Of a stretch of 64,000 nucleotides of DNA, positions 8,845 to 18,382 are shown in pieces (position 1 is the first letter of the stretch; each line of letters opens with the position of its first letter). A program made the position numbers and the translations under genes. The DNA lies in NCBI GenBank assembly GCA_913055875.1, contig CAJXJY010000006.1, forward strand, positions 1 to 64,000, given 5' to 3'. This DNA is from an uncultured Altererythrobacter sp. Its GTDB lineage: Bacteria; Pseudomonadota; Alphaproteobacteria; Sphingomonadales; Sphingomonadaceae. The notes under the pieces are model-generated. The model was given only the letters and a program-made list of their open reading frames with translations. It had not been told where the DNA came from and did no database searches.

Positions 8845-9876
8845 ATGCGTGTCCCCAATCTCGGCGAAACGGACCTGCTCGTGCCGCTGCACGAGGGGGT
8901 GTTCGAACAGCCGATGTGGCACACTTTCCTGACGCGATTGCGCTCCGTAGCCGGTGCAGGCGGCGCGGCGCTGCTGCTGCGCTCGCCCGCCGGACGCGAA
9001 ACCGTCCGGCTGGCCGAAGGCGACATTCCCGCCGGATACGAAGCTCTGACCGCGCAGGCCGGAATGCGCGAGGGGCGAGTGTACTCGCGTGACGAACTTG
9101 CGGACGAAAGCGGCGCCTCGGAGCGACCGTCGCTGCTCGCCATGCGCCTGAGCGAGCGCGACGAAATCGATGCCCGGCTGCTGCTGTGTTCGCCCGATCC
9201 GCTCGGCCCCGATATCGCCAATCTGATGACCGCGCTCGCGCCGCACCTGCGCGTAGCCTTGCGCGTGCTGCTGTCGCTCGAGCGCGAGCGGGCACGGTCC
9301 GAGGTCAGCGCGGCGGCAGTGGCGCGGATGAATTTCGGCTGGATCACGCTCGATGCGCGCTGCCGGATCGTCGACTGCGATCCGCAGGCGGAGCGGCTGC
9401 TGCAAAGCTCGGGCGTGTTGCGCCGCGGCCATTACGACCGGCTGACCCCCGCCGCGCCGCAAGTGGATCGCCAACTCACCGCACTGGTGCGGACTTTCGC
9501 CGACGACCCGCGCGCGCGTCCGCGGGCGATCAATCTCAGCCACGATCCGTGGATCGACATTCTCGTCGCACCGGTGCGGCTCGACGCGCTCGCTGGCGGG
9601 ACCGAGGCGGTCGCGGTGCTGTACCTGCGCGGCGACCGCACATCGAGCGCCGACCGCTGCGAGCAATTATGCGACGTGTTCGACCTCACCCCGAGCGAGG
9701 CGCGGCTCGCCTGGTCGATGGCGCAGGGCCTGTCGATCGCCGAGGCGGCCGAGGAGCACGGCCTGACCATCGAGACGGCGCGCAATTACTCGAAGAAGAT
9801 CTATGCCAAGACGGGCGCGCGCGGGCAGGTCGATCTCGTCCGGCACATCCTCACAGGGGTGCTCGCGCTAGCCTGA
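8845..9876 (+). CDS. LuxR-type HTH transcriptional regulator
   Basis: 343 residues from ATG 8845; a GTG at 8830 is possible but lies inside the palindrome. The C-terminal 65 residues (from about [18 protein letters not shown]) form a LuxR/Ger[14 protein letters not shown], then [29 protein letters not shown] with the recognition helix, then a VDLVRHIL closing helix. The N-terminal 270 residues have no motif I can name; a PAS-like stretch ([20 protein letters not shown]) sits near the middle. No receiver domain is visible. It is divergent from cysD and overlaps the convergent thiolase-like gene by 9 bases. Control of sulfate assimilation is the simplest guess. Confidence 0.8.
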   Translation: MRVPNLGETDLLVPLHEGVFEQPMWHTFLTRLRSVAGAGGAALLLRSPAGRETVRLAEGDIPAGYEALTAQAGMREGRVYSRDELADESGASERPSLLAMRLSERDEIDARLLLCSPDPLGPDIANLMTALAPHLRVALRVLLSLERERARSEVSAAAVARMNFGWITLDARCRIVDCDPQAERLLQSSGVLRRGHYDRLTPAAPQVDRQLTALVRTFADDPRARPRAINLSHDPWIDILVAPVRLDALAGGTEAVAVLYLRGDRTSSADRCEQLCDVFDLTPSEARLAWSMAQGLSIAEAAEEHGLTIETARNYSKKIYAKTGARGQVDLVRHILTGVLALA

Positions 9877-11376
9877 CCGCCACAGGCGCAGGTCTTCGCC
9901 GGGCACGATGGTGCCGCTTGTGCCGACCGGCTCGGCGCGACCCTCGGTTAGGAAGGCGATCATGGCCTCGTCGTCCGGCAACACTGCGGCCAGCGTGCGT
10001 TTCCCTTGCGGCGTTTGGGCGACGACGGTGCCGAGCCTGGGCGATCCGTCGCGCGCGTAGTGGACGGTATAGGTCTCGATCGTCGCCGGTCCGGCATAGT
10101 CCTCGTCCAGTTCCGGCACCGGGCCGCGCGCGGCATCGGCCTCGGCCTGGAATTCGAACTCCTGCGGGAAGGAAAGCGCCGGGTTGCGCTCACCCGTCAG
10201 CACTATGCTGTGATTGTGCGTAGCGTAGCCGCCATTGGCAAACAGCAGCCCCTTGCCGTCGGTTTCGCGGAGCCGCTCGACCATGCAGGCGACCGCGTGG
10301 CTCATGTAATTGCCGATCGGCCCGCCGCCGAAAGTCAGCCCGCCAAACACCGTCGCGGGCCGGTCGAGTGGCCAGCCGATCACCCGACGCGCCATCTTGG
10401 GCACGCAGGGAAAGCAGCTGTAGAGTTCGCAATGGTCGATATCGTCCGCGGTAACGCCGTTGAGCTCCAATGTTCGCGTGAGCGACACCGCCATGCTCGG
10501 CGAGGCCGCGAATGTATCGCGAGCAAGAAAATCCTCGCTCTCATGCGCCGCCGCGCCATGGCCGACGAACACCAGCCGCTCCTCCGCCACCCCGCGCCGC
10601 CGCGCTTCGGCGAGGCTGGTGACGATGAAGCCGGCGCCTTGGTTCACGCTCGCATTGGCGACTTGCAGCTTGGTGTAGGGAAACGCGATAGGCCGGTTGT
10701 CGGCGGATGGCTCGACGATGTCCTCGGCCTCGACCGCCTGTCGAATCCATGCTGCAGGATTGGCTGCGGCGACCTGCGAGAAGCACTCCCAGATCGCCCC
10801 GCTCTCCGCCTGCGCCTCCACAAGCGATTGCCCCCATGCGGTCCGGCAGGCGTTCTCGTACAGCGGATAGACGTCGACCGGCACGGTCAGTCCGTAGCTC
10901 TGCCGGTAGCCGGTGCGCCGCCGGTGTGCGGCATCGCGCAGCGCATCTGGCTTGCGATCCGAACCCTCCTGCGCGGCTCTGGAGCGGGCGAGATGCGCGG
11001 CGGTGCGCAAAGCCTCGCCGCCCGCGACCGCGCTGATCTTCGCTTCCCCCGCGCCGATTCGGTTGGCTGCCTCGTGGAGCAGCAGGATCGGACTGTCGCC
11101 ATTCGGCAATGCGGTCTGGAACAGGTGCGTCGGCGACGCGCCGACGGCGTCCGCCACGTTCTTGGTCAGCGCATTGAGATGCGGAAAGGACAACTGCCCG
11201 ACCAAGGCCAGCGAATCGCAGTCGGCGAGCCAGCCGCCACCCGCATCCTCGTCCGCGCGGCGCAGCGCCTCGCTCATCAGCCCGCCCGGATCGAGGCCGT
11301 CCTGCGGGTCGGCCGGCCGGTCGTTGACCTGCCCGACCCCGACAATCACCGGAACGCGTTCGGCATCGTCGGTCAT
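9868..11376 (-). CDS. Thiolase-family protein (acetyl-CoA acetyltransferase-like)
   Basis: 502 residues. VPVIVGVGQVNDRPADP at the start, PNGDSPILLLHEAANRIGAGE in the position of the thiolase nucleophile segment, FVGHGAAAHESEDF and CELYSCFPCVPKMARR, then GGLTFGGGPIGNYMSHAVA near the C-terminus follow the layout of long thiolase-fold proteins annotated as acetyl-CoA acetyltransferases. The usual nucleophilic Cys segment is altered (NGDSP), so a non-classical thiolase or SCP-x-type role is likely. The last 100 residues look like the extra C-terminal domain of this subgroup. Substrate unknown. A tRNA-Lys gene follows upstream on the same strand. Confidence 0.72.
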   Translation of the reverse strand: MTDDAERVPVIVGVGQVNDRPADPQDGLDPGGLMSEALRRADEDAGGGWLADCDSLALVGQLSFPHLNALTKNVADAVGASPTHLFQTALPNGDSPILLLHEAANRIGAGEAKISAVAGGEALRTAAHLARSRAAQEGSDRKPDALRDAAHRRRTGYRQSYGLTVPVDVYPLYENACRTAWGQSLVEAQAESGAIWECFSQVAAANPAAWIRQAVEAEDIVEPSADNRPIAFPYTKLQVANASVNQGAGFIVTSLAEARRRGVAEERLVFVGHGAAAHESEDFLARDTFAASPSMAVSLTRTLELNGVTADDIDHCELYSCFPCVPKMARRVIGWPLDRPATVFGGLTFGGGPIGNYMSHAVACMVERLRETDGKGLLFANGGYATHNHSIVLTGERNPALSFPQEFEFQAEADAARGPVPELDEDYAGPATIETYTVHYARDGSPRLGTVVAQTPQGKRTLAAVLPDDEAMIAFLTEGRAEPVGTSGTIVPGEDLRLWRSG

Positions 11377-11426
11377 CGCCCATCGGCTCCATGCTGTGCG
11401 AAAACGCCATGCCGCCGCCGGCGATA

Positions 11427-11502
11427 TGGTGAGCCCTGCTGGGTTCGAACCAGCGACCTACTGATTAAAAGTCAGTTGCTCTACCGACTGAGCTAAGGGC
11501 CC
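11427..11502 (-). tRNA. tRNA-Lys (anticodon UUU)
   Basis: Read on the minus strand from 11502: GGGCCCT acceptor strand, TAGCTCAGT-GGTAGAGC D arm, anticodon stem CAACTGA with loop CTTTTAA (anticodon TTT), T arm GCTGGTTCGAACCCAGC and AGGGCTC closing strand. Discriminator A and an encoded CCA give 76 bases. All stems pair, with one G-U in the acceptor. Confidence 0.97.
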
Positions 11503-11528
11503 GCACCATGGCTGTTGGCGCCGCGCGC

Positions 11529-12019
11529 TCACCTAGGCAGCCGCCCCATGCGGGTCAAGCGGCGATGCAATTGGCGGATCGTCAGCCCGGTGACGGGATC
11601 GCGCCACAGCGGGGCGATCGCGTTCGCCGGGCCGAGCACGAATGACCGCGCGCGAAATTGCGGGTGCGGGATGATGAGGCCGGGAGACGACCACCTGCCG
11701 CCGCTCCACAGTACGATATCGAGATCGAGCACGCGCGCGCGCCAGCGTTGCCCGCCCGTCCGGCGCCCGAATTTGCGCTCGATCGATTTGAAGCAGGCGA
11801 GCAGCGCCGGCGGGTTCCGATCGGTTTCGACCAGCGCTGCGGCGTTGGCGTAGCGCCGCCTCGACGGGCCGAGCGGCACGGTGGACATCACCGGCGAGAC
11901 GGCGACGATCTCAATTCCGTTTTCGCTCAGCGCCTCGAGCGCCCGCGCCAGCACGCGGTGCGGCGCGCCATGGCGGGGATGCCGCATATTGCTCCCGAGC
12001 GCGACGAGGTAGGTGTCGC

Positions 12020-12023
<4 letters not shown>
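11529..12023 (-). CDS. folK: 2-amino-4-hydroxy-6-hydroxymethyldihydropteridine pyrophosphokinase (HPPK)
   Basis: 164 residues, normal for HPPK. YLVALGSNMRHP is the family N-terminus; YANAAALVETDRNPPALL and RWRARVLDLDIVLW (catalytic Asp pair) with IPHPQFRARSFVL complete the pattern. The enzyme transfers pyrophosphate from ATP to the pterin in folate synthesis. No ATG, GTG or TTG lies at the right place. A CTG at 12023 overlaps the TGA of the upstream amidase gene (CTGA) and starts LSDTYLVALGSN, so I choose it as a coupled non-standard start. The next in-frame ATG would remove the conserved GSN loop. Confidence 0.85.
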
Positions 12024-12883
<860 letters not shown>

Positions 12884-12894
12884 GGAGCGGGCGA

Positions 12895-13647
12895 TTACTT
12901 CTCCACGAGCGCGAAGTCCACTTGCACCGCGACCGTGCTGGTCGTCTGGCCCGGCTGGATGACCGATGAGGCGTCGGCCGCCTGTGCCATCTCTTCGGGA
13001 TAGGCGTTCCGCGCGACGGCGACCGGCGGCGGGACCGCGCCCGGCAAATAGCGGCGGCCTTGCGCACCGCCCGCATCGCGGATCGAGAGCACCCGGCCGA
13101 TTTCCATCCCCGCCGCCTCGGCATAGGCTTCGGCGCGGGCGCGCGCAGCCTTGTAAGCGTTGCCGTAGGCGGTGTTGGCGGCGGCTTCGGGGTCGGACAT
13201 GCGCAGGTCGGGCCCGCTCATGATGTTCGCCCCGGCCTCGCTCGCGGCGGTCACTGCCTGGTCGGCCCTGGAGATATCGCGCACGGTCACCGCGACGATG
13301 TTGTTGGCCTGATACTGACCCTTGCGGTCGCCCCATTCGATGCGGCTGATGCTGACCGCGCGGGTCTGAATGTCCTTTTCGGGTACGCCGGCTTCCTTCA
13401 GCGCGGCGAGCAGTTCGGCGATGTCCTCGCGATTGGCCTCGCTCGCCGCCTTGCCGGTGCGGCCGAAATTTTCGACCCCGACCTGGAAGAACGCCTCGTC
13501 GGGCCGGGTCTCGGCCTCGCCGGTGGCGCTGACCGAGAGTAGCGTCTCGTCGTGGTCGACCCCGCGCGGATCGTAGGGCGGATCGCCGCAGGCTGCGAGC
13601 GCGAGGGGCAGGACGGCAACGGCGAGAAACGGGCGGTTACAGGGCAT
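12895..13647 (-). CDS. SIMPL-domain (DUF541) lipoprotein
   Basis: 250 residues. A lipoprotein signal with lipobox LAAC (Cys20) leads into a SIMPL/DUF541 domain: LLSVSATGEAETRPDEAFFQVGVE, the central NREDIAELLAALKEAGVPEKDIQTR and ARAEAYAEAAGMEIGRVLSI are the usual segments. The family is periplasmic or outer-membrane and is linked to envelope or oxidative stress, with no defined reaction. It ends 12 bases before the amidase gene and may be co-transcribed with it. Confidence 0.85.
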   Translation of the reverse strand: MPCNRPFLAVAVLPLALAACGDPPYDPRGVDHDETLLSVSATGEAETRPDEAFFQVGVENFGRTGKAASEANREDIAELLAALKEAGVPEKDIQTRAVSISRIEWGDRKGQYQANNIVAVTVRDISRADQAVTAASEAGANIMSGPDLRMSDPEAAANTAYGNAYKAARARAEAYAEAAGMEIGRVLSIRDAGGAQGRRYLPGAVPPPVAVARNAYPEEMAQAADASSVIQPGQTTSTVAVQVDFALVEK

Positions 13648-13747
13648 GGCGACTCTCCGGAGGAGGCGTCACCGCGACGCCCCCAAGTCCCGCCTTGTTT
13701 TCGCCGTGCAGTGAACCGCCGGTGAATGTTACAAGGTTACATCAACC

Positions 13748-14572
13748 TCATTCGGCTTTCCTGAACAGCAGCGTCATGCGGTTCGATTCGCCGATGGCGA
13801 GGTATTTCTCGCGATCTTCGTCTCCGCGCGCCAAGCTCGGCGGCAGCGTCCATACGCCCGAGGGATGATCGGCCGTATCGGCAGGGTTGGCGTTGACGAA
13901 GCTCTCGTCGACCAGCTCGAAGCCGTACAGTTCCATCAGCGCGATCACGTCCGATTTCTGCAGGTAGCCGCGATTGCCGTTGGTCATCCCCCATGCCATG
14001 CCTTCGGGAGCCTCGTGCTGGACGATGCCCACCATGCCGTCGTCCTTGAGCAGTTCGCGGATTCGCATCAGCTCGGTATCGGCGACGCCCCAGCGCATGA
14101 GGTTGTGCATCATGCGGATGATCAGCACGCGGTCGAACGTGTCGTCGAGGTCCTCTGGCGCTTCGGCGGTGATGTAGGAACCGACCTGGGCCGCAGGCAC
14201 GCCGGTCTGTTCCTCGACCTTGCCCGGGAAATCGGCCACGGTCTGCGCCGCGCCGCTGCCGTAGCGTTCGGGCACCCTGCCGCCGGGGCCGAAGGTCAGC
14301 GCGGTGTAATTGCCGCGATCCAGATATGGTGCGAGGACGCGCGTGTACCATCCGCCGCCGGGCGCGTATTCGGCGACCTTGTGTCCCGGCTCCACGCGGA
14401 AGAAGGCGAGCGTTTCGGCCGGGTGCCGGTATTCGTCGCGCGCGCGGTCGTCGGCGCGGCGCTCGTCGGCCAGCACGGCGGCGAGGGCGCCGTCGTCCAT
14501 ATGATGATCGGCAGAAGCGGGTGCGGCGACGGCGGTGGCAGCAAAGGCGGCGGCGGCAAGCAGGATTCGCAT
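13748..14572 (-). CDS. Exported SAM-methyltransferase-like protein
   Basis: 274 residues. MRILLAAAAFAATAVAAPASA is a clear signal peptide, so the protein should be periplasmic. The mature part has a class I methyltransferase core: VAEYAPGGGWYTRVLAPYL (motif I, glycine-rich), FDRVLIIRMMHNLMRW (motif IV region) and LLKDDGMVGIVQHEAPEG. SAM is cytosolic, so a periplasmic methyltransferase is unexpected; such proteins are annotated in many alphaproteobacteria without a known role and may act on something else. It is divergent from msrA, with about 100 bases between. Confidence 0.72.
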   Translation of the reverse strand: MRILLAAAAFAATAVAAPASADHHMDDGALAAVLADERRADDRARDEYRHPAETLAFFRVEPGHKVAEYAPGGGWYTRVLAPYLDRGNYTALTFGPGGRVPERYGSGAAQTVADFPGKVEEQTGVPAAQVGSYITAEAPEDLDDTFDRVLIIRMMHNLMRWGVADTELMRIRELLKDDGMVGIVQHEAPEGMAWGMTNGNRGYLQKSDVIALMELYGFELVDESFVNANPADTADHPSGVWTLPPSLARGDEDREKYLAIGESNRMTLLFRKAE

Positions 14573-14673
14573 CGATTTCTCTCCCCAGTGTCTGGCGGAC
14601 TCAGTCTTAGGCGCGGCACAGGCGATGACAAGAGCGCTCCTGCGTCCTATCTCTGCAACGAAGGAGAACAGGC

Positions 14674-15210
14674 GTGAGCGAGATGGAACAGGTGATCGTT
14701 GCCGGCGGGTGCTTCTGGTGCACCGAGGCGGTGTTCCGCGATGTGGTCGGGGTGAGCGAAGTCGAAAGCGGCTATATCGGCGGCGACGTGCCCGACCCGA
14801 CCTACAAACAGGTGTGCAGCGGAAATACCGGCCATGCCGAGGCGATCCGGGTGACGTTCGATCCCGGCACCATCGCGCTGGCCGGGATCTACGACGTGTT
14901 CCTGGGCACGCACGATCCGACGCAGCTGAACCGGCAGGGCAACGATGTCGGGACACAATACCGCAGCGCGATCTTCCCGCTCGACAATGCGCAGCGCGCC
15001 GAGGCAGAGGCCGCTATCGCCCGCTGGAACGGCGAGCATGACGGCGAGGCGGTCACTACGATCGAAGGTCCGGCCGAATGGTATCCAGCGGAGGACTACC
15101 ACCAGGAATACTGGGAGGGCGAGGGTCAGCGAAACCCCTATTGCCTCGCGACGATCCCGCCGAAACTGCAGAAGCTGCGGAAGAGCTTTGCGGGGAAGGT
15201 GCGGGACTAG
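14674..15210 (+). CDS. msrA: Peptide-methionine (S)-S-oxide reductase MsrA
   Basis: 178 residues. The GCFWC motif at 12-16 carries the catalytic Cys13; SGYIGGDVPDPTYKQVCSG, GHAEAIRVTFDP and YRSAIFPLD are the substrate-binding segments. It reduces the S-epimer of methionine sulfoxide in proteins with thioredoxin. The start is GTG 14674 with an AAGGAGAA ribosome site 5 bases upstream. The matching R-specific MsrB is encoded separately at 28780-29184. Confidence 0.95.
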   Translation: MSEMEQVIVAGGCFWCTEAVFRDVVGVSEVESGYIGGDVPDPTYKQVCSGNTGHAEAIRVTFDPGTIALAGIYDVFLGTHDPTQLNRQGNDVGTQYRSAIFPLDNAQRAEAEAAIARWNGEHDGEAVTTIEGPAEWYPAEDYHQEYWEGEGQRNPYCLATIPPKLQKLRKSFAGKVRD

Positions 15211-15220
15211 GGTCCGGACC

Positions 15221-16483
15221 CTAGCGCGCCGTCGTACCCGTGGGCTCTGCCTGCTTGCGCCACCGTGCCACGAAGAACCCGTCCATCCCGCCTGCCTCCC
15301 GCAACTGACCGGGATGGGTGCGGAGCCAGCCGTCCGGCGCGGGTTGGATGTCGTCGGGCAGCTCGTCATTACGGATGGGAAGCGGGGTCAGGGCGACCTG
15401 CGCAGCCTGTTTCTCGCCTTCCTCGCTTTCCAGCGAGCAGACCGCGTAGACCAGCGTGCCGCCCGGCTTGAGCCACTCGGTCGCGCGCGCCAGCAGGGCG
15501 GATTGGAGCTCGGCCATCTCGTCGATCTGGCGCGCGCCGATCCGGTGCAGCACGTCGGGATGGCGGCGGCAGGTGCCGGTCGCGGTGCAGGGCGCGTCGA
15601 GCAGGATCGCGTCGAAGCGGTGTTTCGGCTCCCAGCGCAAGGCGTCGGCGCGGACGATCGAGGCGGCGAGGCCGGTCCGCTCGAGGTTGTCGCGCAGCAG
15701 GTCGAGCCGGCGCTTCGAGATATCGAGCGATGTCACCTGCCAGCCCGCCGCTGCGAGTTGCAGCGTTTTGCCGCCCGGCGCGGCGCACAGGTCGAGCGCA
15801 TGGCGGCCATCGCCCGCCCCGAGCAAGCGCGCGGGCAGCGACGCGGCGAGATCCTGCACCCACCATGCGCCGTCCCCGAACCCTGCGAGCGCCGCGATGC
15901 TCTCGCCGCGTGGCAAGCGGATATGGCCGGGCATCGGGCTGTCGCCGCCGAGCCGGTTGGCCCAGTGCGCGGTCTCCGCCGGATCGCGCAACGTCAGGTC
16001 GAGCGGCGGCGGCTCGGCGAGCCCCGCGGCGATGGCGGGCGCGCGTTCACCCCAGCGTTGGGCAACCCGTTCGGGCAGCGTCGGCGCGGAGGGGAGGGCG
16101 ACCCCCTGCTTCGACAGCGTCGAGAAGACCCCATGCGCCAGTCGCCGCGGGCCGCCCGAGAGCAGCGGCAGGCCGGTTGCGATCACCGCGTGCGGCGGCG
16201 TTTCCAGCCGTAGCCACTGCGCCAGCATCAGCCGCAGCACCATGCGCGGCTTGGCGTCGTCGGGGAGGTTCTTTTTGGTCGCGCTGTCGATAAGGGCATC
16301 GAGATCGACCAGCCAGCGCAGCGCCTCGCTCGCAATCGCGCGCGCGAGCGCCTTGTCTTCGGGCCGCCGGACATCCTTCGTCGCGCCGGCCAAGGACTGG
16401 TCGAGCGTCTCCCCGCGCCGCAGCACCGCGTCGAGCAGGCGCAGCGCGGCGCGGCGCGCGTGGATACCTTGGGGCTGGGCCAT
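15221..16483 (-). CDS. rsmB: RsmB-like 16S rRNA (cytosine-C5) methyltransferase
   Basis: 420 residues from ATG 16483. An N-terminal NusB-like helical domain (ARRAALRLLDAVLRRGETLD to about residue 140) is followed by the SAM-binding domain: LDLCAAPGGKTLQLAA (motif I), LDAPCTATGTCRRHPD (motif IV with its Cys) and LVYAVCSLESEEGE (motif VI catalytic Cys). This is the RsmB/NOL1/NOP2/sun family that makes m5C967 in 16S rRNA. The stop is 10 bases from the convergent msrA stop, with no obvious terminator between. Confidence 0.88.
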   Translation of the reverse strand: MAQPQGIHARRAALRLLDAVLRRGETLDQSLAGATKDVRRPEDKALARAIASEALRWLVDLDALIDSATKKNLPDDAKPRMVLRLMLAQWLRLETPPHAVIATGLPLLSGGPRRLAHGVFSTLSKQGVALPSAPTLPERVAQRWGERAPAIAAGLAEPPPLDLTLRDPAETAHWANRLGGDSPMPGHIRLPRGESIAALAGFGDGAWWVQDLAASLPARLLGAGDGRHALDLCAAPGGKTLQLAAAGWQVTSLDISKRRLDLLRDNLERTGLAASIVRADALRWEPKHRFDAILLDAPCTATGTCRRHPDVLHRIGARQIDEMAELQSALLARATEWLKPGGTLVYAVCSLESEEGEKQAAQVALTPLPIRNDELPDDIQPAPDGWLRTHPGQLREAGGMDGFFVARWRKQAEPTGTTAR

Positions 16484-16538
16484 GGCGAGCGCCCTAGCCG
16501 GGCTTGCACCGCGCCGCCAGAGTGCGCATCTTGGCGGC

Positions 16539-16697
16539 ATGGCCAAGCGAGCAACCACGCGCCCCGAGCGGTTCGAGAAACCGAAGCACTGGAGCAACGA
16601 TCCGCCGCCCGAGCCCCAGCGCGGCGAAGTCGACGAAGAGCTCAGCCCGACGCGCTATGGCGATTGGGTGAAGGACGGGATTGCGGTGGATTTTTGA
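16539..16697 (+). CDS. DUF1674 / SdhAF4-like small protein
   Basis: 52 residues, too short for most gene finders. The C-terminal LSPTRYGDWVKDGIAVDF matches the DUF1674 motif (PTRYGDWE-KG-DF) found in the mitochondrial succinate dehydrogenase assembly factor 4 and its alphaproteobacterial relatives, which help flavination of the SdhA subunit. The lysine- and proline-rich N-terminus (KPKHWSNDPPPEP) is also typical. It diverges from the RsmB-like gene. Its stop codon overlaps the first bases of repeat element A1. Confidence 0.8.
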   Translation: MAKRATTRPERFEKPKHWSNDPPPEPQRGEVDEELSPTRYGDWVKDGIAVDF

Positions 16698-16953
16698 GTC
16701 GTTTGTTTGCGCCCTCAAGCGCCGGGCGCGGGCCGTCCGGCCCGCTTGGCTTCGCGGCATAAGCCGCGTCGCGCGGTCGCGCTCTGGCTGCCGCGACCAG
16801 GAACCGGGTCAGAACCGCGAGGCCTGGAATGGCTCGGTGCGCGACCAGCGCACCGCAAGGGCGACCGCCCGCCCGCAGGTGCCCCGCAGCGAAGCGGAGG
16901 GAATAGCACCGAGGACGCTCGCACGGAGGTGCGGGCGAAAAACTAAAGACTCC
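16696..16953. repeat. Inverted-repeat element A, copy 1 (258 bp), between convergent genes
   Basis: The element begins GAGTC-GTTTGTTT-GCGCCC and ends with the inverted counterpart (minus strand GGAGTC-TTTAGTTTTTCGCCC), so it has terminal inverted repeats. Inside are blocks CTGCCGCGACCAGGAACC and GCAGGTGCCCCGCAGCGAAG followed by CGGAGGGAATAGCACCGAGG that recur almost unchanged in copy 2 at 29251-29499. It fills the whole gap between the small DUF1674 gene and the P450 gene. Its ends supply the DUF1674 stop and the last P450 codons. No ORF is supported in it. Confidence 0.85.
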
Positions 16954-18328
16954 GGAACTCCACCGTAAGCCCGTCCTTCGGGCGCGGGATCGGCCAGGGC
17001 TGCCATTCGGGCGCATAGCCGTCCTCGATTGCGATCGAATAGCGCGTCAGCAACTGCACCATCAGCACCTTCACCTGCATATAGGCGAAGTGCAGGCCGA
17101 GGCACATATGCGCCCCGCCGCCGAACGGGACCCAGGCGTATTTGTGCCGCGCCTTCACCTTGTCCGGCGTGAAGCGCAGCGGATCGAACGTGTCGGGCTC
17201 GGGCCAGTGTTCTTCCATATGGTGGACGTATTGCGCGTTGATCCCGACCGGCGTTCCCGCCGGGATACGGTAGCCGCCGAACTCGAATTCGCGCAGCGCG
17301 CGGCGCGGGGTCGAGGGCACCGGCGGGACCAGCCGTAGCGCCTCCTTGAACGCCATTTCGGTCAGTTCGAGCTTGCCGAGGTCCTCGTAGGAAATCGTGC
17401 TCGCCCCGCCGGTGACCGCGACGATCTCGTCGCGCAGCCTGTCCTGCCATTCGGGATTCTTCGCCAGCAGCCACACCAGCGAAGTGGCCGAGGAGGTGAT
17501 CGTGTCGTGCGCCGCCATCATCAGGAAGTTCATGTGGTCGACCACCTCGTCGACCGGCAGCAGCGAGCCGTCCTCGCGTTCCGCGGTGGCGAACTGGCTG
17601 AACATGTCCTGCCCGCCGCCTTCCTCGCGGCGGCGGTGCGTTTCGCGGGTGAAATAGTCGACCAGGAATTCGCGCCCCTTCACCCCCTTGCGCATCAGCG
17701 TGAAGGGCAGCGGGTGGCGGATCGGCGCGACTGCGGCCTGCACCATGTAGACGAAGGCCTGGTTGATCGCGTCGGCTTCGGGACCCCAGGGGAGGCCGAT
17801 GAAGCTGTCCGCGGCGAGGTCGAGCGTGAGCTGCTTGATCGCCGGGTAGAACCGCATCGGCGCGCCGCCCCAGTCCTTCACCGCCTCGGCGATGCCGCGG
17901 TCGAGGCTGCCGGCATAATGCCGCATAGGGCCGGGCTTGAACGCGATCGACAGCGCGCGGCGGTCGGCGCGGTGATGGTCGAAATCCATCAGCATCAGCC
18001 CGCGCGGAAACAGCTGGTCGAGGATCGGGCCCCAGCCCTGCTCGCTGGAGAAATTCTTCTCGCGGTCGAACAGCACCAGCTCGTTGGCGTCCGCCCCGAC
18101 CAGCGCGACAACCCAGCCGCCGAACGCCTTGTTCTTGTAGACCGGGCCGTATTGCTCGACCATCCGCCGGGTGAAGGCGTGCGGATCGGCGAGCATCTTG
18201 AACGTGTTGCCGACCAGCGGCAGCCCGCCTTCGCCGGGGATATGCGACAGGTCGGACGGCGTCGGATTGCCCTCCTTCCAGTGCGTGGGGGCGATTTCGG
18301 CGGGTCGGTGCGGGGCGAGGGTGGCCAT
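16943..18328 (-). CDS. Cytochrome P450
   Basis: 461 residues. The heme-binding loop FGGGAHMCLGLHFAYMQ (Cys near 408), the K-helix EALRL with the ExxR pair, and the I-helix AAHDTITSS (acid-alcohol pair replaced by HDT) are visible. The N-terminal half (HIPGEGGLPLVGN, FSSEQGWGPILDQLFPRGLMLMDFDHHR) resembles bacterial relatives of the CYP51/CYP26 group. It should hydroxylate a lipophilic substrate using ferredoxin electrons; no ferredoxin partner is adjacent. A perfect inverted repeat just before the ATG suggests TetR-type control. The last codons (RSL, stop) lie in element A1. Confidence 0.92.
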   Translation of the reverse strand: MATLAPHRPAEIAPTHWKEGNPTPSDLSHIPGEGGLPLVGNTFKMLADPHAFTRRMVEQYGPVYKNKAFGGWVVALVGADANELVLFDREKNFSSEQGWGPILDQLFPRGLMLMDFDHHRADRRALSIAFKPGPMRHYAGSLDRGIAEAVKDWGGAPMRFYPAIKQLTLDLAADSFIGLPWGPEADAINQAFVYMVQAAVAPIRHPLPFTLMRKGVKGREFLVDYFTRETHRRREEGGGQDMFSQFATAEREDGSLLPVDEVVDHMNFLMMAAHDTITSSATSLVWLLAKNPEWQDRLRDEIVAVTGGASTISYEDLGKLELTEMAFKEALRLVPPVPSTPRRALREFEFGGYRIPAGTPVGINAQYVHHMEEHWPEPDTFDPLRFTPDKVKARHKYAWVPFGGGAHMCLGLHFAYMQVKVLMVQLLTRYSIAIEDGYAPEWQPWPIPRPKDGLTVEFRSL

Positions 18329-18338
18329 GCGAAGCTCC

Positions 18339-18360
18339 TTACTTACCTTGGTGTAAGTAA
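18339..18360. promoter_or_regulatory. TetR-type inverted repeat upstream of the P450 gene
   Basis: TTACTTAC (18339-18346) and GTAAGTAA (18353-18360) are exact inverted arms separated by 6 bases. The site lies 11 bases upstream of the P450 ATG and overlaps its ribosome region (AGGAGC on the minus strand). Size, symmetry and A/T-rich arms in a GC-rich genome are typical of TetR-family operators. No TetR gene is adjacent; the one at 33394 has a different candidate site. Confidence 0.65.
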
Positions 18361-18382
18361 CTTCGTCGTCAAAATCCAGCCG

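Noticed and set aside
11427-11502. tRNA-Lys as a phage or island attachment site
   Set aside because: No duplicate of the tRNA end and no mobility gene nearby; flanking genes are housekeeping.
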